Positions 7,631 to 15,661 are shown, numbered from the stretch's first letter. The stretch is 23,108 bases of DNA from DATLBA01 sp035527275 (GCA_035527275.1 DATLBA010000132.1:1-23108), one strand, 5' to 3'. A program made the numbers and translations. The notes: generated by a model not told the origin, from the sequence alone.

Positions 7631-10190
7631 GTTGATAGTATTTTCTGAGGATCCACTCGGCCGTCACGATGGTCAGGAACACGGCGAACAAAACGCCGAA
7701 CAGGCCGGGGACGGTCTGGACGCCGAGTTCGCGGTGGATGTCTTCGGCGATGGTGCGGCTGCGGAGGGTCTCGACGAGGTCGCCGAAGGCGGCAGGCTCG
7801 TAGTATTCGCCGCCGGTGGCCCGGGCAAGTCCCTGGAGAACCGTCCGGTCGATGCTGAGGCGGTCGAACTCCTGATTCGGCCGGCCGACCTGGAACGAGT
7901 CCTCGGCCAGCCCGATCCGCGCGCCGTCCTTTCGCGCTTCGACCAGGAGTTTGTATTCCCCCGGGTCGGCCGGCGCGAACTCGGCCTCATAGACGCCTGT
8001 CTCGCCCGGCGCCAGGGCCAGGTTCAGGGTCACGCGCTTGTCGTCGGGCTGGACGACGGCCCCGGTGACGTCGGCAAAGTTGGTGGCCCGGCCTTCTTCG
8101 GCCCGGACCTTGACGCGGACGGCTACCTTTTCGCCGGGCATGTAATGTGGCTTGCGGACGAGGAGGGTGACGCCCGGCTCGGCCGCCTGTTCCTTGATTT
8201 CCTTGTTGGCGAGCCAGCGGACCATCTGGCCCCAGAATTTGACGTAGGGCGAGTCGAGGCCGAGAGCCTTGAACGGGAGATACCACTGATAGGTGGTGTC
8301 GGCGGCGAAGGCGGCGGTGCGGCCCTCGCCCCAGGGCTGGACCGCCAGGACGACGAGCGGGCCGTCCGGACCGGCGCGCTCGGGATGGACGGCCAGGACG
8401 CTGGCGCCGGGCTTGGCGCGACCCAGCCGTGAGCAGCCTTTCAGGTGGGGCAACTGTTCGCGCGGCGCGGCCTTGCCGGGGGCGGCGAAGAAGTCGCGCG
8501 TGCCGAAGAGGATCGGGTGGTTCTCGCCTTCGGGGGTCAGTTTCATGACGAAGGCGATGGTTTCCTGGCCCATGCTGCGCGGCCCGACGCGGACGGGGAG
8601 CATCTCTTCCATCGGCGTATCTTCATATCCACCGGGGCCGAAACTGTTGTAGCCGCCGATCATCACGAGGCCCCGGCCTTCGGAGACGGCCGTTTTGAGG
8701 TTCTCCAAGTGTCTGGCCGAGAAGTAACTTCGGTCGAGGTCGCCGATGATGAAGACGTCGAACTTTCGCATGTCGTCGAGCGTCTGCGGAAAGCCAGAAA
8801 GGGCGAGGCCCGTGAGGTTCCCCGACTGGAGGAACTCGCCTTGGCTCACCTGGACCAGGGCGAGGAGTTCCACGTTCGGGTCGGTTTCGAGGACGCTTTT
8901 CAGCGGCTTATACTCCGGCCGCACGACACCTTCGATGTAGAGGACGCGGATTTTCGGGTCGGTCACGAGGAGATAAACGTCGCGCGTATTGTTTTCGGCG
9001 CGCCGCTCGGCGGGGTCGGGCGGGATTTCGACCGTGTAAGTGTGCCGGCCGGTTTCGGCGGGCGTCACGGTGAGCGTGACGCTTTGGCTTCCGGGCGCGG
9101 CGTCGAGACGGAGGGGTTCGGAGGCGAGCAGCGTTTCGCCTTCGCGAAGGAGGACCTGGACGGAGCGGTCCGCGAGGCCCGTCGCCTCGACGTCCACGGT
9201 GATCTTCGCGATGTTGCCGGCAACGGCTTCCTCCGGGGCGCGGATGTCGGCGAGGCTGATGTCCTGGTATCCGCTCTGGGCGGTCAGGTCGGTTCCCACC
9301 CCGACCGGGTAGATGGGCGGAGGTCCTACCCTTGAGATTGCCTCGACCGGGTCGCCGCCCGCGTTGTAGAGGCCGTCGGTCATCACGACCAGAGCGCTCG
9401 TGTCGGCCCGGCGCGTGGCTGCGAGGACATCCCGCAGGGCGCGCGTCAGGTTGGTGGCGTCGCCTTCGGGCTCGGGCCACTCGCCGCCGGTGACCTCGCG
9501 GGCGTGCGTGTCGAAGGCGTAGAGTTTGACGTCGAAGGCCGCCTCGAGCCGGTCGAGGTATTCCTCGAGTTGCGTGGTTGCCTGGGCGAGGCGGTGGGGT
9601 GTGTCGGGCCAGTCGCTGACGGACATCGAACGCGACGCATCCACCAGCACCGCCAGGTTGGTGCGGTGCCGCACGTGCTCCCGGAAACTCAGGATGGGCT
9701 TGAAGATCAGCAGCACGAGCAGACAGATGGCAGCAATGCGCATCGCCGTCAGGATGCCCATCGGCAGCCGGCCGAGGTACTGATACGCGCGCAGGTAGAA
9801 GAACAGGACCCACGCGCTGGCGCTGGCCGCCAGTAGGCCCATCAAGGCCAATTGGATCGGCGGCTTGGGGGTTCGAGCCGCCGCCACGGCGGCCGGGAAA
9901 AGCGCCACCGCCAGAGCGAAGCCGACCAGGATTTGCCACCACGGCAGGATCGGCTCGACGGCCGGTTCATCGCTTTCGGGCGATGTTCCGTCTCGTGGCC
10001 TGCGGCTTTGGAGCCACGCCACGAGAGCCAGGATGGGCGGGACGATGAGCAGCGGCGCCATCCGCCACCGGCTGCTCCGAACCAGCCAGTGCACCAGCAG
10101 GCCCCAGAAGATGAGCGCCCCCGCCGCTGCGGCGGTTATCCCGGCCAGGGCCAGCCCGTCGCTGTAGAACAGGAGCCGCGTTTCACTCAT
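7623..10190 (-). CDS. Membrane protein with VWA domain and glutamine amidotransferase-like domain
   Basis: The 855-residue protein begins with several transmembrane helices (about 13-36, 45-61, 84-104, 111-132 and 142-165). A von Willebrand factor A domain follows, with an intact metal-ion (MIDAS) site: D184, S186 and S188 in DASRSMS, T246 in DATNL, and D272 in MTDGL. Next come beta-rich segments typical of Ig-like folds, then a class I glutamine amidotransferase-like fold near 480-620 (FDVFIIGDLDRSYFS, LVMIGGYNSFGPGGY). It lacks an obvious catalytic cysteine. Another beta domain and one last helix (about 832-850) complete it. Proteins of this layout are common in Planctomycetota and Verrucomicrobiota, often near BatA/MoxR genes, and their role is unknown. 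It is the last gene of the hflX-peptidase-VWA run, 31 bp after its neighbour. The ATG at 10190 has only a weak ribosome binding site. Confidence 0.88.
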   Translation of the reverse strand: MSETRLLFYSDGLALAGITAAAAGALIFWGLLVHWLVRSSRWRMAPLLIVPPILALVAWLQSRRPRDGTSPESDEPAVEPILPWWQILVGFALAVALFPAAVAAARTPKPPIQLALMGLLAASASAWVLFFYLRAYQYLGRLPMGILTAMRIAAICLLVLLIFKPILSFREHVRHRTNLAVLVDASRSMSVSDWPDTPHRLAQATTQLEEYLDRLEAAFDVKLYAFDTHAREVTGGEWPEPEGDATNLTRALRDVLAATRRADTSALVVMTDGLYNAGGDPVEAISRVGPPPIYPVGVGTDLTAQSGYQDISLADIRAPEEAVAGNIAKITVDVEATGLADRSVQVLLREGETLLASEPLRLDAAPGSQSVTLTVTPAETGRHTYTVEIPPDPAERRAENNTRDVYLLVTDPKIRVLYIEGVVRPEYKPLKSVLETDPNVELLALVQVSQGEFLQSGNLTGLALSGFPQTLDDMRKFDVFIIGDLDRSYFSARHLENLKTAVSEGRGLVMIGGYNSFGPGGYEDTPMEEMLPVRVGPRSMGQETIAFVMKLTPEGENHPILFGTRDFFAAPGKAAPREQLPHLKGCSRLGRAKPGASVLAVHPERAGPDGPLVVLAVQPWGEGRTAAFAADTTYQWYLPFKALGLDSPYVKFWGQMVRWLANKEIKEQAAEPGVTLLVRKPHYMPGEKVAVRVKVRAEEGRATNFADVTGAVVQPDDKRVTLNLALAPGETGVYEAEFAPADPGEYKLLVEARKDGARIGLAEDSFQVGRPNQEFDRLSIDRTVLQGLARATGGEYYEPAAFGDLVETLRSRTIAEDIHRELGVQTVPGLFGVLFAVFLTIVTAEWILRKYYQLN

Positions 10191-10221
10191 GGCGAAGATT
10201 CAAGCCTTGCTCCCTGCGGGT

Positions 10222-11298
10222 TCAGCGTCCTCTGGATGCGTACTTGGTGACATAGATTCGCCAACGGTGTTCCAGTTCCAGAAAGGACCATCCGTAGGCT
10301 TCCTTCAGGGCGGTTTCCGGCTCCTTGCCGTCTTTGAGCGCGTGGACGAAGGTTTTGAACTTCTCTTTTCCCGCCCTCAGGAGAAACTCGACGAGGGTAT
10401 AAGAGATGTTGTATTCGAGGTAGGAGATGCCGAAGCGGGGATCCCGTTTGAGGAGGTTCCTGATCGAGCTGCCGTGCTGCGCATGTTGTATCGCATATTT
10501 TTGCTTCTCCCTTCGCAGGTCCTTGTTATTGACGACGGTCATGTATTCGGCCAGCCCTTCGTGGAGCCAGCGGGGCAGGTCGACCGATTTTCGGTACAGT
10601 TGGAAGAAGGCGTGGGTTCCCTCGTGGGCGAGCACTTCCTGGAGCCACTTCAGGTCGCCTGTTCCCAGAGGAATGCAGATATGAACGAGTTGCGGATTGT
10701 CGGGAGAGCGGCTCTCCGGGGCGAAGTACGCCCCGGCGCCCTCCGCGCCGAAACTGTCGAATTCCCGTGCGTGCCTTTCAAACAGGCTGCGCGTGCCGAA
10801 AATCATCAGGACGCATTTGCCGTCCCAGACGCGCTCGGTCGCGGGGATGCCGAACTGCTGGCCGAGGTTCTTATAAAGCGCTTCGCACCACCGGACGAAC
10901 AGGGCGGTCACGCGCGGATCGGCGTTGCTGAAGATTAGGTAATGCTTGGTCTCGACCAGTTGGAATGCGGCCAGGAGTTCCTGGTTCAGGACCTTCAGCC
11001 GCCGCGTCTGCTGGGTGACGATCGCTTCCTGGTTGAAGGAGCCGTCCTCGTTGCGCCAGTTTTTCGGCAGCCGCCAGGGTTCGAACCGGTGTTCCTCGGT
11101 TTCGACGATGACCCGCTCGTCCTTGCCGCCGGTTGTCTCGTCCTCTTCTTTCCCCTCCTCCCCCGCCTCCTCCCCCTCTTCGGGCGGGTCGTCGGCCGCG
11201 CAACAGGGCCAGGCCCACAACCCCAGCAGGGCGAACAGGCCCGCCAGCAGCATCGCGTACGGCCACCGGTGCATTGCATCAAGTCGCCGTGCTTTCAT
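10222..11298 (-). CDS. Secreted DUF1570-type zinc metallopeptidase (peptidase MA-like)
   Basis: The 358-residue product has a signal peptide (hydrophobic core about residues 13-30, ending AWPCCAA) and then an acidic, Glu-rich linker (about 37-60). The catalytic region carries the zinc motif HEGTH at 225-229 with Glu226 as general base, and HEGLAEY at 246-252, which supplies Glu247 as the third ligand. This is the gluzincin pattern of DUF1570 and peptidase MA-like proteins. A cysteine pair at residues 32-33 leaves open a lipoprotein reading, though no classical lipobox is clear. The start at 11298 follows AAGGGGTAACCCA, a good ribosome binding site; the ATG at 11274 lacks one. It lies 17 bp after hflX and 31 bp before the VWA gene, so all three are probably cotranscribed. 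The substrate is unknown. Confidence 0.85.
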   Translation of the reverse strand: MKARRLDAMHRWPYAMLLAGLFALLGLWAWPCCAADDPPEEGEEAGEEGKEEDETTGGKDERVIVETEEHRFEPWRLPKNWRNEDGSFNQEAIVTQQTRRLKVLNQELLAAFQLVETKHYLIFSNADPRVTALFVRWCEALYKNLGQQFGIPATERVWDGKCVLMIFGTRSLFERHAREFDSFGAEGAGAYFAPESRSPDNPQLVHICIPLGTGDLKWLQEVLAHEGTHAFFQLYRKSVDLPRWLHEGLAEYMTVVNNKDLRREKQKYAIQHAQHGSSIRNLLKRDPRFGISYLEYNISYTLVEFLLRAGKEKFKTFVHALKDGKEPETALKEAYGWSFLELEHRWRIYVTKYASRGR

Positions 11299-11315
11299 TG
11301 GGTTACCCCTTTTTC

Positions 11316-12671
11316 CTATGGTTCCGCCGTCACGGCAAACGTGTGCTCGGCTACGCGCGGGATTTCCGCCACCAGGCGCTCGGGCATCCGGACTCGCTGC
11401 ACGATCTCGCCGTTCTCAACCGCGCGCGCTAAGACGTTGGCGTGGCGGTCGATCCAGGCCAGGAATCGCCCGTCCCGAGGCGACGCCCGAACCGTCACCT
11501 CCTTCTCGGCCCCGAGGAGCCGCTCGGTGACCACCCGGGCGAGGCGCTCGAGCCCCTGGCCGCCGGTCGCGCTCATGGCGACGGCGTCCGGAAACGCCAG
11601 AAGCGCAAGGTCCAGGCGAACCGATTCCCGAACGCGGTCCACCTTGTTCAATAGGAGAATCTGGGGTTTGTCCGCGCAGCCGATTTCCTCGAGTACGGCC
11701 TCGACCGCGGCCACGTCGGCGCGGACGTGCTCGGTGGATACATCGACGATGTGCAGCAGGAGGTCCGCGTGGATCGCCTCCTCGAGGGTCGCCCGGAACG
11801 ATGCGACCAGATGGTGCGGCAAGTCGCGGAGGAAACCGACCGTGTCCGACAATAGCGCCGTCACGCCGTACGGCAACGGCCATGCCCGCGTCCGTGTGTC
11901 GAGCGTAGCAAAGAGTTTGTCCTCGACGTAAGCGTGGGCGTCGGTCAGGGCGTTCAGTAGGCTGGACTTCCCGGCGTTCGTGTAACCGACGATTCCGATT
12001 CGAAGCAGGCCCGCTCGCGCGCGGACCTCGCGTTTCTTGCGGGCGTCGATGGCGCGGATTTTGCGCGCGAGGTCGGCGATGCGTCGGCGCACGAGCCGCC
12101 TGTCGGTCTCCAGTTGCATCTCCCCCGGGCCGCGCGTCCCGATGCCTCCCTCCATGCGCGACAGGTGCGTCCACATCCGCCGCAGCCGCGGGTACAAGTA
12201 TTCCAACTGCGCGAGTTCCACCTGGAGCCGCGCCTCGTGCGTCCGTGCGCGGGAGGCGAAAATATCGAGGATCAGTTCGCTCCGGTCGATGGTCTTGGTT
12301 TCGGTGCCCGCCTCGAGATTGCGCACCTGGGCGGGCGACAGGTCGTTGTCGAAGATGATGACGTGGGCGCGGTGCCGGCGGGCCAGGCGAGCCAGTTCCT
12401 CGACCTTGCCGTGGCCGACGTAGGTGCCGGGATGAGGCTCCTTGCGGCGCTGCGTGATGGTGGCGACGACCTCGGCGCCGGCGGCCTCGGTCAGGCGGCC
12501 GAGTTCTTCCAGCCGGTCGCGGTGTACGTCGTGTCCGGGGCGCAGGCGTCCATCCTTAGAAGGACTGTGGAGACCGGCGGCCGGGCCGTCGGCGTCTCCC
12601 TTGAGGATCACTTCGACCAGAACGGCCCGTTCGCGGACGACGCTGCGTCGGGTGGTCTTGAGTTCTTTCAC
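11316..12671 (-). CDS. hflX: Ribosome-associated GTPase HflX
   Basis: HflX is a GTPase that splits stalled or hibernating 70S ribosomes. From GTG 12671 the product is 451 residues, close to the family norm. It shows the N-terminal HflX domain (HPGTYVGHGKVEEL, DLSPAQVRNLE, ILDIFASRARTHE), the glycine-rich GTRGPGEMQLETDRR (about 178-192), G1 GYTNAGKS (229-236), FATLD (254-258), G3 DTVGF (276-280) and G4 NKVD (342-345), then a C-terminal domain. The frame is open for another 62 residues upstream, but that part spans the promoter at 12738-12766 and has no family sequence. GTG 12671 has only a weak ribosome binding site, and an in-frame TTG just upstream is an alternative. It is the first gene of the hflX-peptidase-VWA run. 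Confidence 0.93.
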   Translation of the reverse strand: MKELKTTRRSVVRERAVLVEVILKGDADGPAAGLHSPSKDGRLRPGHDVHRDRLEELGRLTEAAGAEVVATITQRRKEPHPGTYVGHGKVEELARLARRHRAHVIIFDNDLSPAQVRNLEAGTETKTIDRSELILDIFASRARTHEARLQVELAQLEYLYPRLRRMWTHLSRMEGGIGTRGPGEMQLETDRRLVRRRIADLARKIRAIDARKKREVRARAGLLRIGIVGYTNAGKSSLLNALTDAHAYVEDKLFATLDTRTRAWPLPYGVTALLSDTVGFLRDLPHHLVASFRATLEEAIHADLLLHIVDVSTEHVRADVAAVEAVLEEIGCADKPQILLLNKVDRVRESVRLDLALLAFPDAVAMSATGGQGLERLARVVTERLLGAEKEVTVRASPRDGRFLAWIDRHANVLARAVENGEIVQRVRMPERLVAEIPRVAEHTFAVTAEP

Positions 12672-12737
12672 TCGCTCGTTTATCGCCTTCCCCGGGGCCG
12701 ATTCACGGGACCCCAATGGCCCCGCAGGCCCCCTTTG

Positions 12738-12766
12738 AATATAAGATATACCGCCCTCGCCGTCAA
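12738..12766 (-). promoter_or_regulatory. Promoter of hflX operon
   Basis: On the minus strand TTGACG (plus coordinates 12761-12766) and TATATT (12738-12743) are separated by exactly 17 bp; each box matches the sigma-70 consensus at five of six bases. Transcription would start near 12731 and leave about 60 bases before the GTG. The placement supports the shorter HflX start. Confidence 0.7.
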
Positions 12767-12829
12767 CGCGAGCCCGAAAATTCGAGGAAACCGGAGAGTT
12801 TCCTTTTACCTCTTGGCCACCCCGCATTG

Positions 12830-12835
12830 TATAAT
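12830..12835 (+). promoter_or_regulatory. -10 box of the zinc-ribbon gene
   Basis: A consensus TATAAT lies 33 bp before the ATG at 12869. The -35 region (TTTTACC near 12804-12810) is a poor match. It faces away from the hflX promoter, so the two genes are divergently transcribed. Confidence 0.5.
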
Positions 12836-12868
12836 ACATGGAAAGGATGTTCGACAAGGGGGCTCAAG

Positions 12869-13075
12869 ATGCAACGGCACGCGAACGTTTTTGTGCCGCT
12901 TGCGTGCCCGTGCTGCGGCGCGGAACTGTTCGTCACGCTCGACGAGGTCCACGAGGGAGGAAGCGTGCGGTGCGCGACGTGCGGAACGCGCATCCCGCTT
13001 CAGCCCGAGGATCTGCCGATGACGCATCTGTTTCACGCAGGTCACACGGCCGCCAGGTTTGAGTTTCGATTCTGA
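12869..13075 (+). CDS. Small zinc-ribbon protein
   Basis: This 68-residue protein has two cysteine pairs, CPCC (C13 and C16) and CATC (C35 and C38), which are 19 residues apart and fit one zinc ribbon. The segment between them (AELFVTLDEVHEGGSVR) has the beta-hairpin character of transcription-factor-like ribbons. The tail HLFHAGHTAARFEFRF is His/aromatic-rich and unfamiliar. The ATG at 12869 follows AAGGGGGCTCAAG, a good ribosome binding site, and a TATAAT stands upstream. It is monocistronic and ends 12 bp before the convergent stop of rtcB. Such small ribbons are often regulators or nucleic-acid binders; its role is unknown. Confidence 0.75.
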   Translation: MQRHANVFVPLACPCCGAELFVTLDEVHEGGSVRCATCGTRIPLQPEDLPMTHLFHAGHTAARFEFRF

Positions 13076-13087
13076 CGTCCTGGCGCG

Positions 13088-14554
13088 TCAACCTTTGATG
13101 ACGCCGAGCGGCCGCATGCGGCACACCTTTTGCGCGAGGCCCGCGCGCTCGACCACGTCCACCACGTCGGCCACGTCCTTGTAGGCGCCGGAGTATTCCT
13201 CGGCCAGGCCTTTCCACGATTTGCTTCGCGCGACGATGCCTTTGGCGGCAAGGTCCGCCCTGACCTGTTCGCCGCTGACGGTCTTCCGGGCCTGGTGGCG
13301 CGACATCGCCCGCCCGGCGCCGTGGCAAACGGAGCCGAACGTCTCGTCCATCGCGGCCGGCTGGCCGACCAGCAAGAATGAGTATCGCCCCATGTCGCCG
13401 GGGATCAGGACGGGTTGGCCGACGTCGCGGTAGGCGTGCGGCACTTCGGGGTGGCCCGCCGGGAAGGCGCGGGTCGCGCCTTTTCGGTGGACGCACAGCG
13501 TTTTCTCTTTGCCGCCGACGGTGTGGGTTTCGAGTTTGGCGATGTTGTGTGCGACGTCGTAAATGAGCTGCAGGCCGAGGTCGTGCGGTTTGGCGCCGAA
13601 GACTTTCGCAATCGCCCCTCGCACGAGGTCCGTCAGGAGTTGGCGGTTGGCCCACGCGTAGTTCGCCGCGGCGCGCATGGCGCCGAGGTAGTGCTGCCCC
13701 TCGTCGCTGTGGACCGGCGCGCAGCAAAGTTGCTGGTCCGGCAGGTCGAATCCGTATTTTCTGGCGGCCCCGCGCATGGTCTTCAGGAAATCGTCGCAGA
13801 CCTGGTGGCCGAAGCCGCGGCTGCCGGAGTGAATCAGGATCGTGACCGATCCTTGAGCGACGCCGAAGGCTTCGGCGGCCTCCGCGTCGTACACTTCGTC
13901 CACGGCCTGGATTTCGACGAAGTGGTTGCCGGCGCCGAGCGTGCCGACCTGGTTTTTCCCTCGCTCGAAGGCCCGTTTGGAGACGGCGTCGGGATTGGCG
14001 CCCTGGAGGCAACCGCCCGCTTCGGTGTGGTCGGGGTCTTCGGGCCATCCGTGGCCGCGCTCGACGATGAACCGTGACCCTTCGGTCACGAGGCGCCTGA
14101 GTTCCTTCGGTGAAAATCTGATGCGTCCGCCCACGCCGACGCCGCACGGCACGTCGCGAAAAATTTGGGCCACGAGTTCCTTCACTCGCGGCTCGACCTC
14201 GCTGCGCGACAGGTCGCTGCGCAGCATCCGGACGCCGCAGTTGATGTCGTATCCGACGCCGCCGGGCGAAACGACGCCGCCCTCGGCCGGGTCGGTCGCC
14301 GCCACGCCGCCGATGGGAAAGCCGTAGCCCCAGTGAATGTCGGGCATGGCGAGGCTCGCCTTCTGGATGCCGGGCAGACAGGCGACGTTGGCGACCTGTT
14401 CGAGAGCGTTGTCCTTGCGGATCTGCTCCATGAGGTGCTCGTCGGCGTAGATGATGCCGTCCACGCGCATGGCGGGCTTGTAGGACTTGGGGATGCGCCA
14501 GCGGCACTCGCCGGCGGGCTCCAGAGGGCCTTGGTAGGTTTGGGACGTGGCCAT
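13088..14554 (-). CDS. rtcB: RNA-splicing ligase RtcB
   Basis: RtcB joins RNA ends with 2',3'-cyclic phosphate (or 3'-phosphate) and 5'-hydroxyl, using GTP and manganese, in RNA repair or tRNA splicing. The 488-residue product holds every key residue at the spacing of Pyrococcus RtcB: Cys106 in GYDINCGVRM, His211 in GAGNHFVEIQ, His242 in HSGSRGFGHQ, His336 in YDVAHNIAK, and the guanylated His411 in VCHGAGR. The offsets are a constant 7 or 8 residues, so no active-site residue is lost. The start at 14554 follows AGGAGGTGATC, an unusually long Shine-Dalgarno site that begins inside the stop codon of the HPP gene. It belongs to the minus-strand operon with archease, which activates RtcB in other organisms. 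Confidence 0.97.
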   Translation of the reverse strand: MATSQTYQGPLEPAGECRWRIPKSYKPAMRVDGIIYADEHLMEQIRKDNALEQVANVACLPGIQKASLAMPDIHWGYGFPIGGVAATDPAEGGVVSPGGVGYDINCGVRMLRSDLSRSEVEPRVKELVAQIFRDVPCGVGVGGRIRFSPKELRRLVTEGSRFIVERGHGWPEDPDHTEAGGCLQGANPDAVSKRAFERGKNQVGTLGAGNHFVEIQAVDEVYDAEAAEAFGVAQGSVTILIHSGSRGFGHQVCDDFLKTMRGAARKYGFDLPDQQLCCAPVHSDEGQHYLGAMRAAANYAWANRQLLTDLVRGAIAKVFGAKPHDLGLQLIYDVAHNIAKLETHTVGGKEKTLCVHRKGATRAFPAGHPEVPHAYRDVGQPVLIPGDMGRYSFLLVGQPAAMDETFGSVCHGAGRAMSRHQARKTVSGEQVRADLAAKGIVARSKSWKGLAEEYSGAYKDVADVVDVVERAGLAQKVCRMRPLGVIKG

Positions 14555-14556
14555 GC

Positions 14557-14568
14557 GATCACCTCCTA
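14557..14568 (-). promoter_or_regulatory. Extended ribosome binding site of rtcB
   Basis: On the minus strand TAGGAGGTGATC has eleven consecutive bases (AGGAGGTGATC) complementary to the usual 16S rRNA 3' tail. The GGAGG core lies seven bases before the ATG. The TAG is the stop codon of the HPP gene, so the genes are packed so that a terminating ribosome uncovers the next start. Confidence 0.8.
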
Positions 14569-15063
14569 CAGCAGATCGATTAACACCGGTCTCAATAGGC
14601 GTTTGACAGCAGACAGGGCGACGATGCCCACCAGGATTACGACGACGGTCAGCCCGTGCCATTCACCAAGGACGAGCCCCAGGGCCACGCCTGCGGCAGG
14701 GGGGTGCTCGGTATTGGTCACCACCATAGCGAAGATCGCCAGCCCCACCGCCAGGGCGCCGAACAGGATATACGAATGCTTCGGGATCAAAGGCCCGGGC
14801 CAGGCCAGTAGCGACAGCCAGTAGCAAAGGCTCCCGGCCGCCACACCGACGACGTAGCCACCCACGAGAAACCTCGGCCTCGAAACGTCCGACCTCGGCA
14901 TCGTGAACGCGACAAAGGAACTCGCCCCGAGTGAGGCGATGACGGCAGCGTTCGAGAAGGCGTCCAGCACCAGCAGAACGGCCAGAACCGACGCAGTCGC
15001 CAACCCGCACTGGAAAATGTATCGCGCCTTGTTCGCACGAAACTTTTCGTCAACGAATCCCAT
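14566..15063 (-). CDS. HPP-family integral membrane protein
   Basis: The 165-residue protein has four or five transmembrane helices (roughly 16-34, 38-54, 66-88, 98-116 and 136-154). The family's His-Pro-Pro signature stands at 120-122 in TEHPPAAG, and SLGASSFVAF (44-53) is a second family-like segment. Members of this family (PF04982) include nitrite transporters of cyanobacteria and plant chloroplasts; whether that holds here is unknown. It starts at 15063 after GAGGAGGG, ends in a TAG that is part of the rtcB ribosome binding site, and begins 16 bp after the archease stop, so it is firmly inside that operon. A membrane protein between the two parts of an RNA ligase system is unexpected. 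Confidence 0.88.
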   Translation of the reverse strand: MGFVDEKFRANKARYIFQCGLATASVLAVLLVLDAFSNAAVIASLGASSFVAFTMPRSDVSRPRFLVGGYVVGVAAGSLCYWLSLLAWPGPLIPKHSYILFGALAVGLAIFAMVVTNTEHPPAAGVALGLVLGEWHGLTVVVILVGIVALSAVKRLLRPVLIDLL

Positions 15064-15079
15064 ACGCCCTCCTCGGCAA

Positions 15080-15511
15080 TCAAATGTCCAGGATAAACCG
15101 GGCCGACCAGACGCCGCTTGCGTCCTTGTGGACCTCCAGGCCGTGATACGTCACGGCCTTGACTTCCGCGCCGGCGCGGTGGCGCTTCGGGTCGAAGCGG
15201 CCGAAACCGACCTGGGCGCGGACGCGATCGGGCGAAGCCTCCTGAAAATCGAATTCGAGCGGCACAAGGTGCTCGGTGTCGAAGCGGTATAAGAGTTCCT
15301 GGAGCCAGAGGACGAAGAGTTCCGCTTGGTCCTCCAATCCACCCTGGGGCGCCACTTCGATTTCGGCTTTGGTCTCGACCGCCTCTGGCCGGTCCTCGAG
15401 GACGAGCGAGAAGACGGCGTGGGCGGCCGTTGCGAGGAGATCTTCGAAACTTTCGCCCCGGACTTCAAGCCCGACGTCAGCGGTGTGGTCGAACGTCTCG
15501 AACGTGCCCAT
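15080..15511 (-). CDS. Archease, RtcB activating protein
   Basis: Archease helps RtcB through repeated cycles of guanylation and ligation. The 143-residue product starts FETFDHTADVGLEVRG, the family hallmark, with Asp12 in HTADVGL a likely metal ligand; it has ELLYRFDTEHLVPLEF in the middle, KAVTYHGLEV further on and ends FILDI, with Asp142 also typical of the family. The ATG at 15511 follows GGAGGAGGCGCTTCG, a strong ribosome binding site. The frame stays open upstream through the palindromic element but has no family sequence there. It leads the HPP and rtcB genes. Confidence 0.93.
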   Translation of the reverse strand: MGTFETFDHTADVGLEVRGESFEDLLATAAHAVFSLVLEDRPEAVETKAEIEVAPQGGLEDQAELFVLWLQELLYRFDTEHLVPLEFDFQEASPDRVRAQVGFGRFDPKRHRAGAEVKAVTYHGLEVHKDASGVWSARFILDI

Positions 15512-15528
15512 CGAAGCGCCTCCTCCGG

Positions 15529-15661
15529 GCCGCTTAGAAGGTGTTTCATATCCCTCGGGTGGCGGGTGTCCCCACCCGCCACCCCGCTTGGCCGCCTTTC
15601 TCGCGGCGGGTCGGTCCCGGCGCGCCGGGACGCCGCGCACGTTGTGAAACAGCCGCTTAGA
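15529..15661. mobile_element. MITE-like palindromic element upstream of archease
   Basis: The ten-base direct repeat GCCGCTTAGA (15529-15538 and 15652-15661) flanks 113 bp that begin and end near short inverted repeats TGTTTCA (15542-15548) and TGAAACA (15645-15651). Inside are two strong palindromes: 12-bp arms 15557-15568 and 15573-15584 with a TCCC loop, and a perfect 18-bp palindrome at 15614-15631 whose arms extend via GCGGCG (15603-15608) and CGCCGC (15631-15636). The right-hand repeat overlaps the stop codon of the permease gene. The layout resembles a miniature inverted-repeat element with duplicated target, but a cluster of dispersed palindromes without mobility is possible. There is no coding capacity for its own transposase. 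Confidence 0.5.

Noticed and set aside
8445..9335. A 296-residue plus-strand open frame within the VWA gene
   Set aside because: The VWA MIDAS residues and helices lie on the minus strand; the plus frame shows no family feature.
12672..12857. N-terminal extension of HflX by 62 residues
   Set aside because: It spans a near-consensus promoter and has no similarity to HflX; the start was set at GTG 12671.
12933..14507. A 524-residue minus-strand frame overlapping rtcB
   Set aside because: It is a frame-shifted reading of rtcB, very Arg-rich and without motifs.
15603..15636. Hairpin as an intrinsic terminator of the permease gene
   Set aside because: No T-run follows on the minus strand, and downstream genes continue closely on the same strand.
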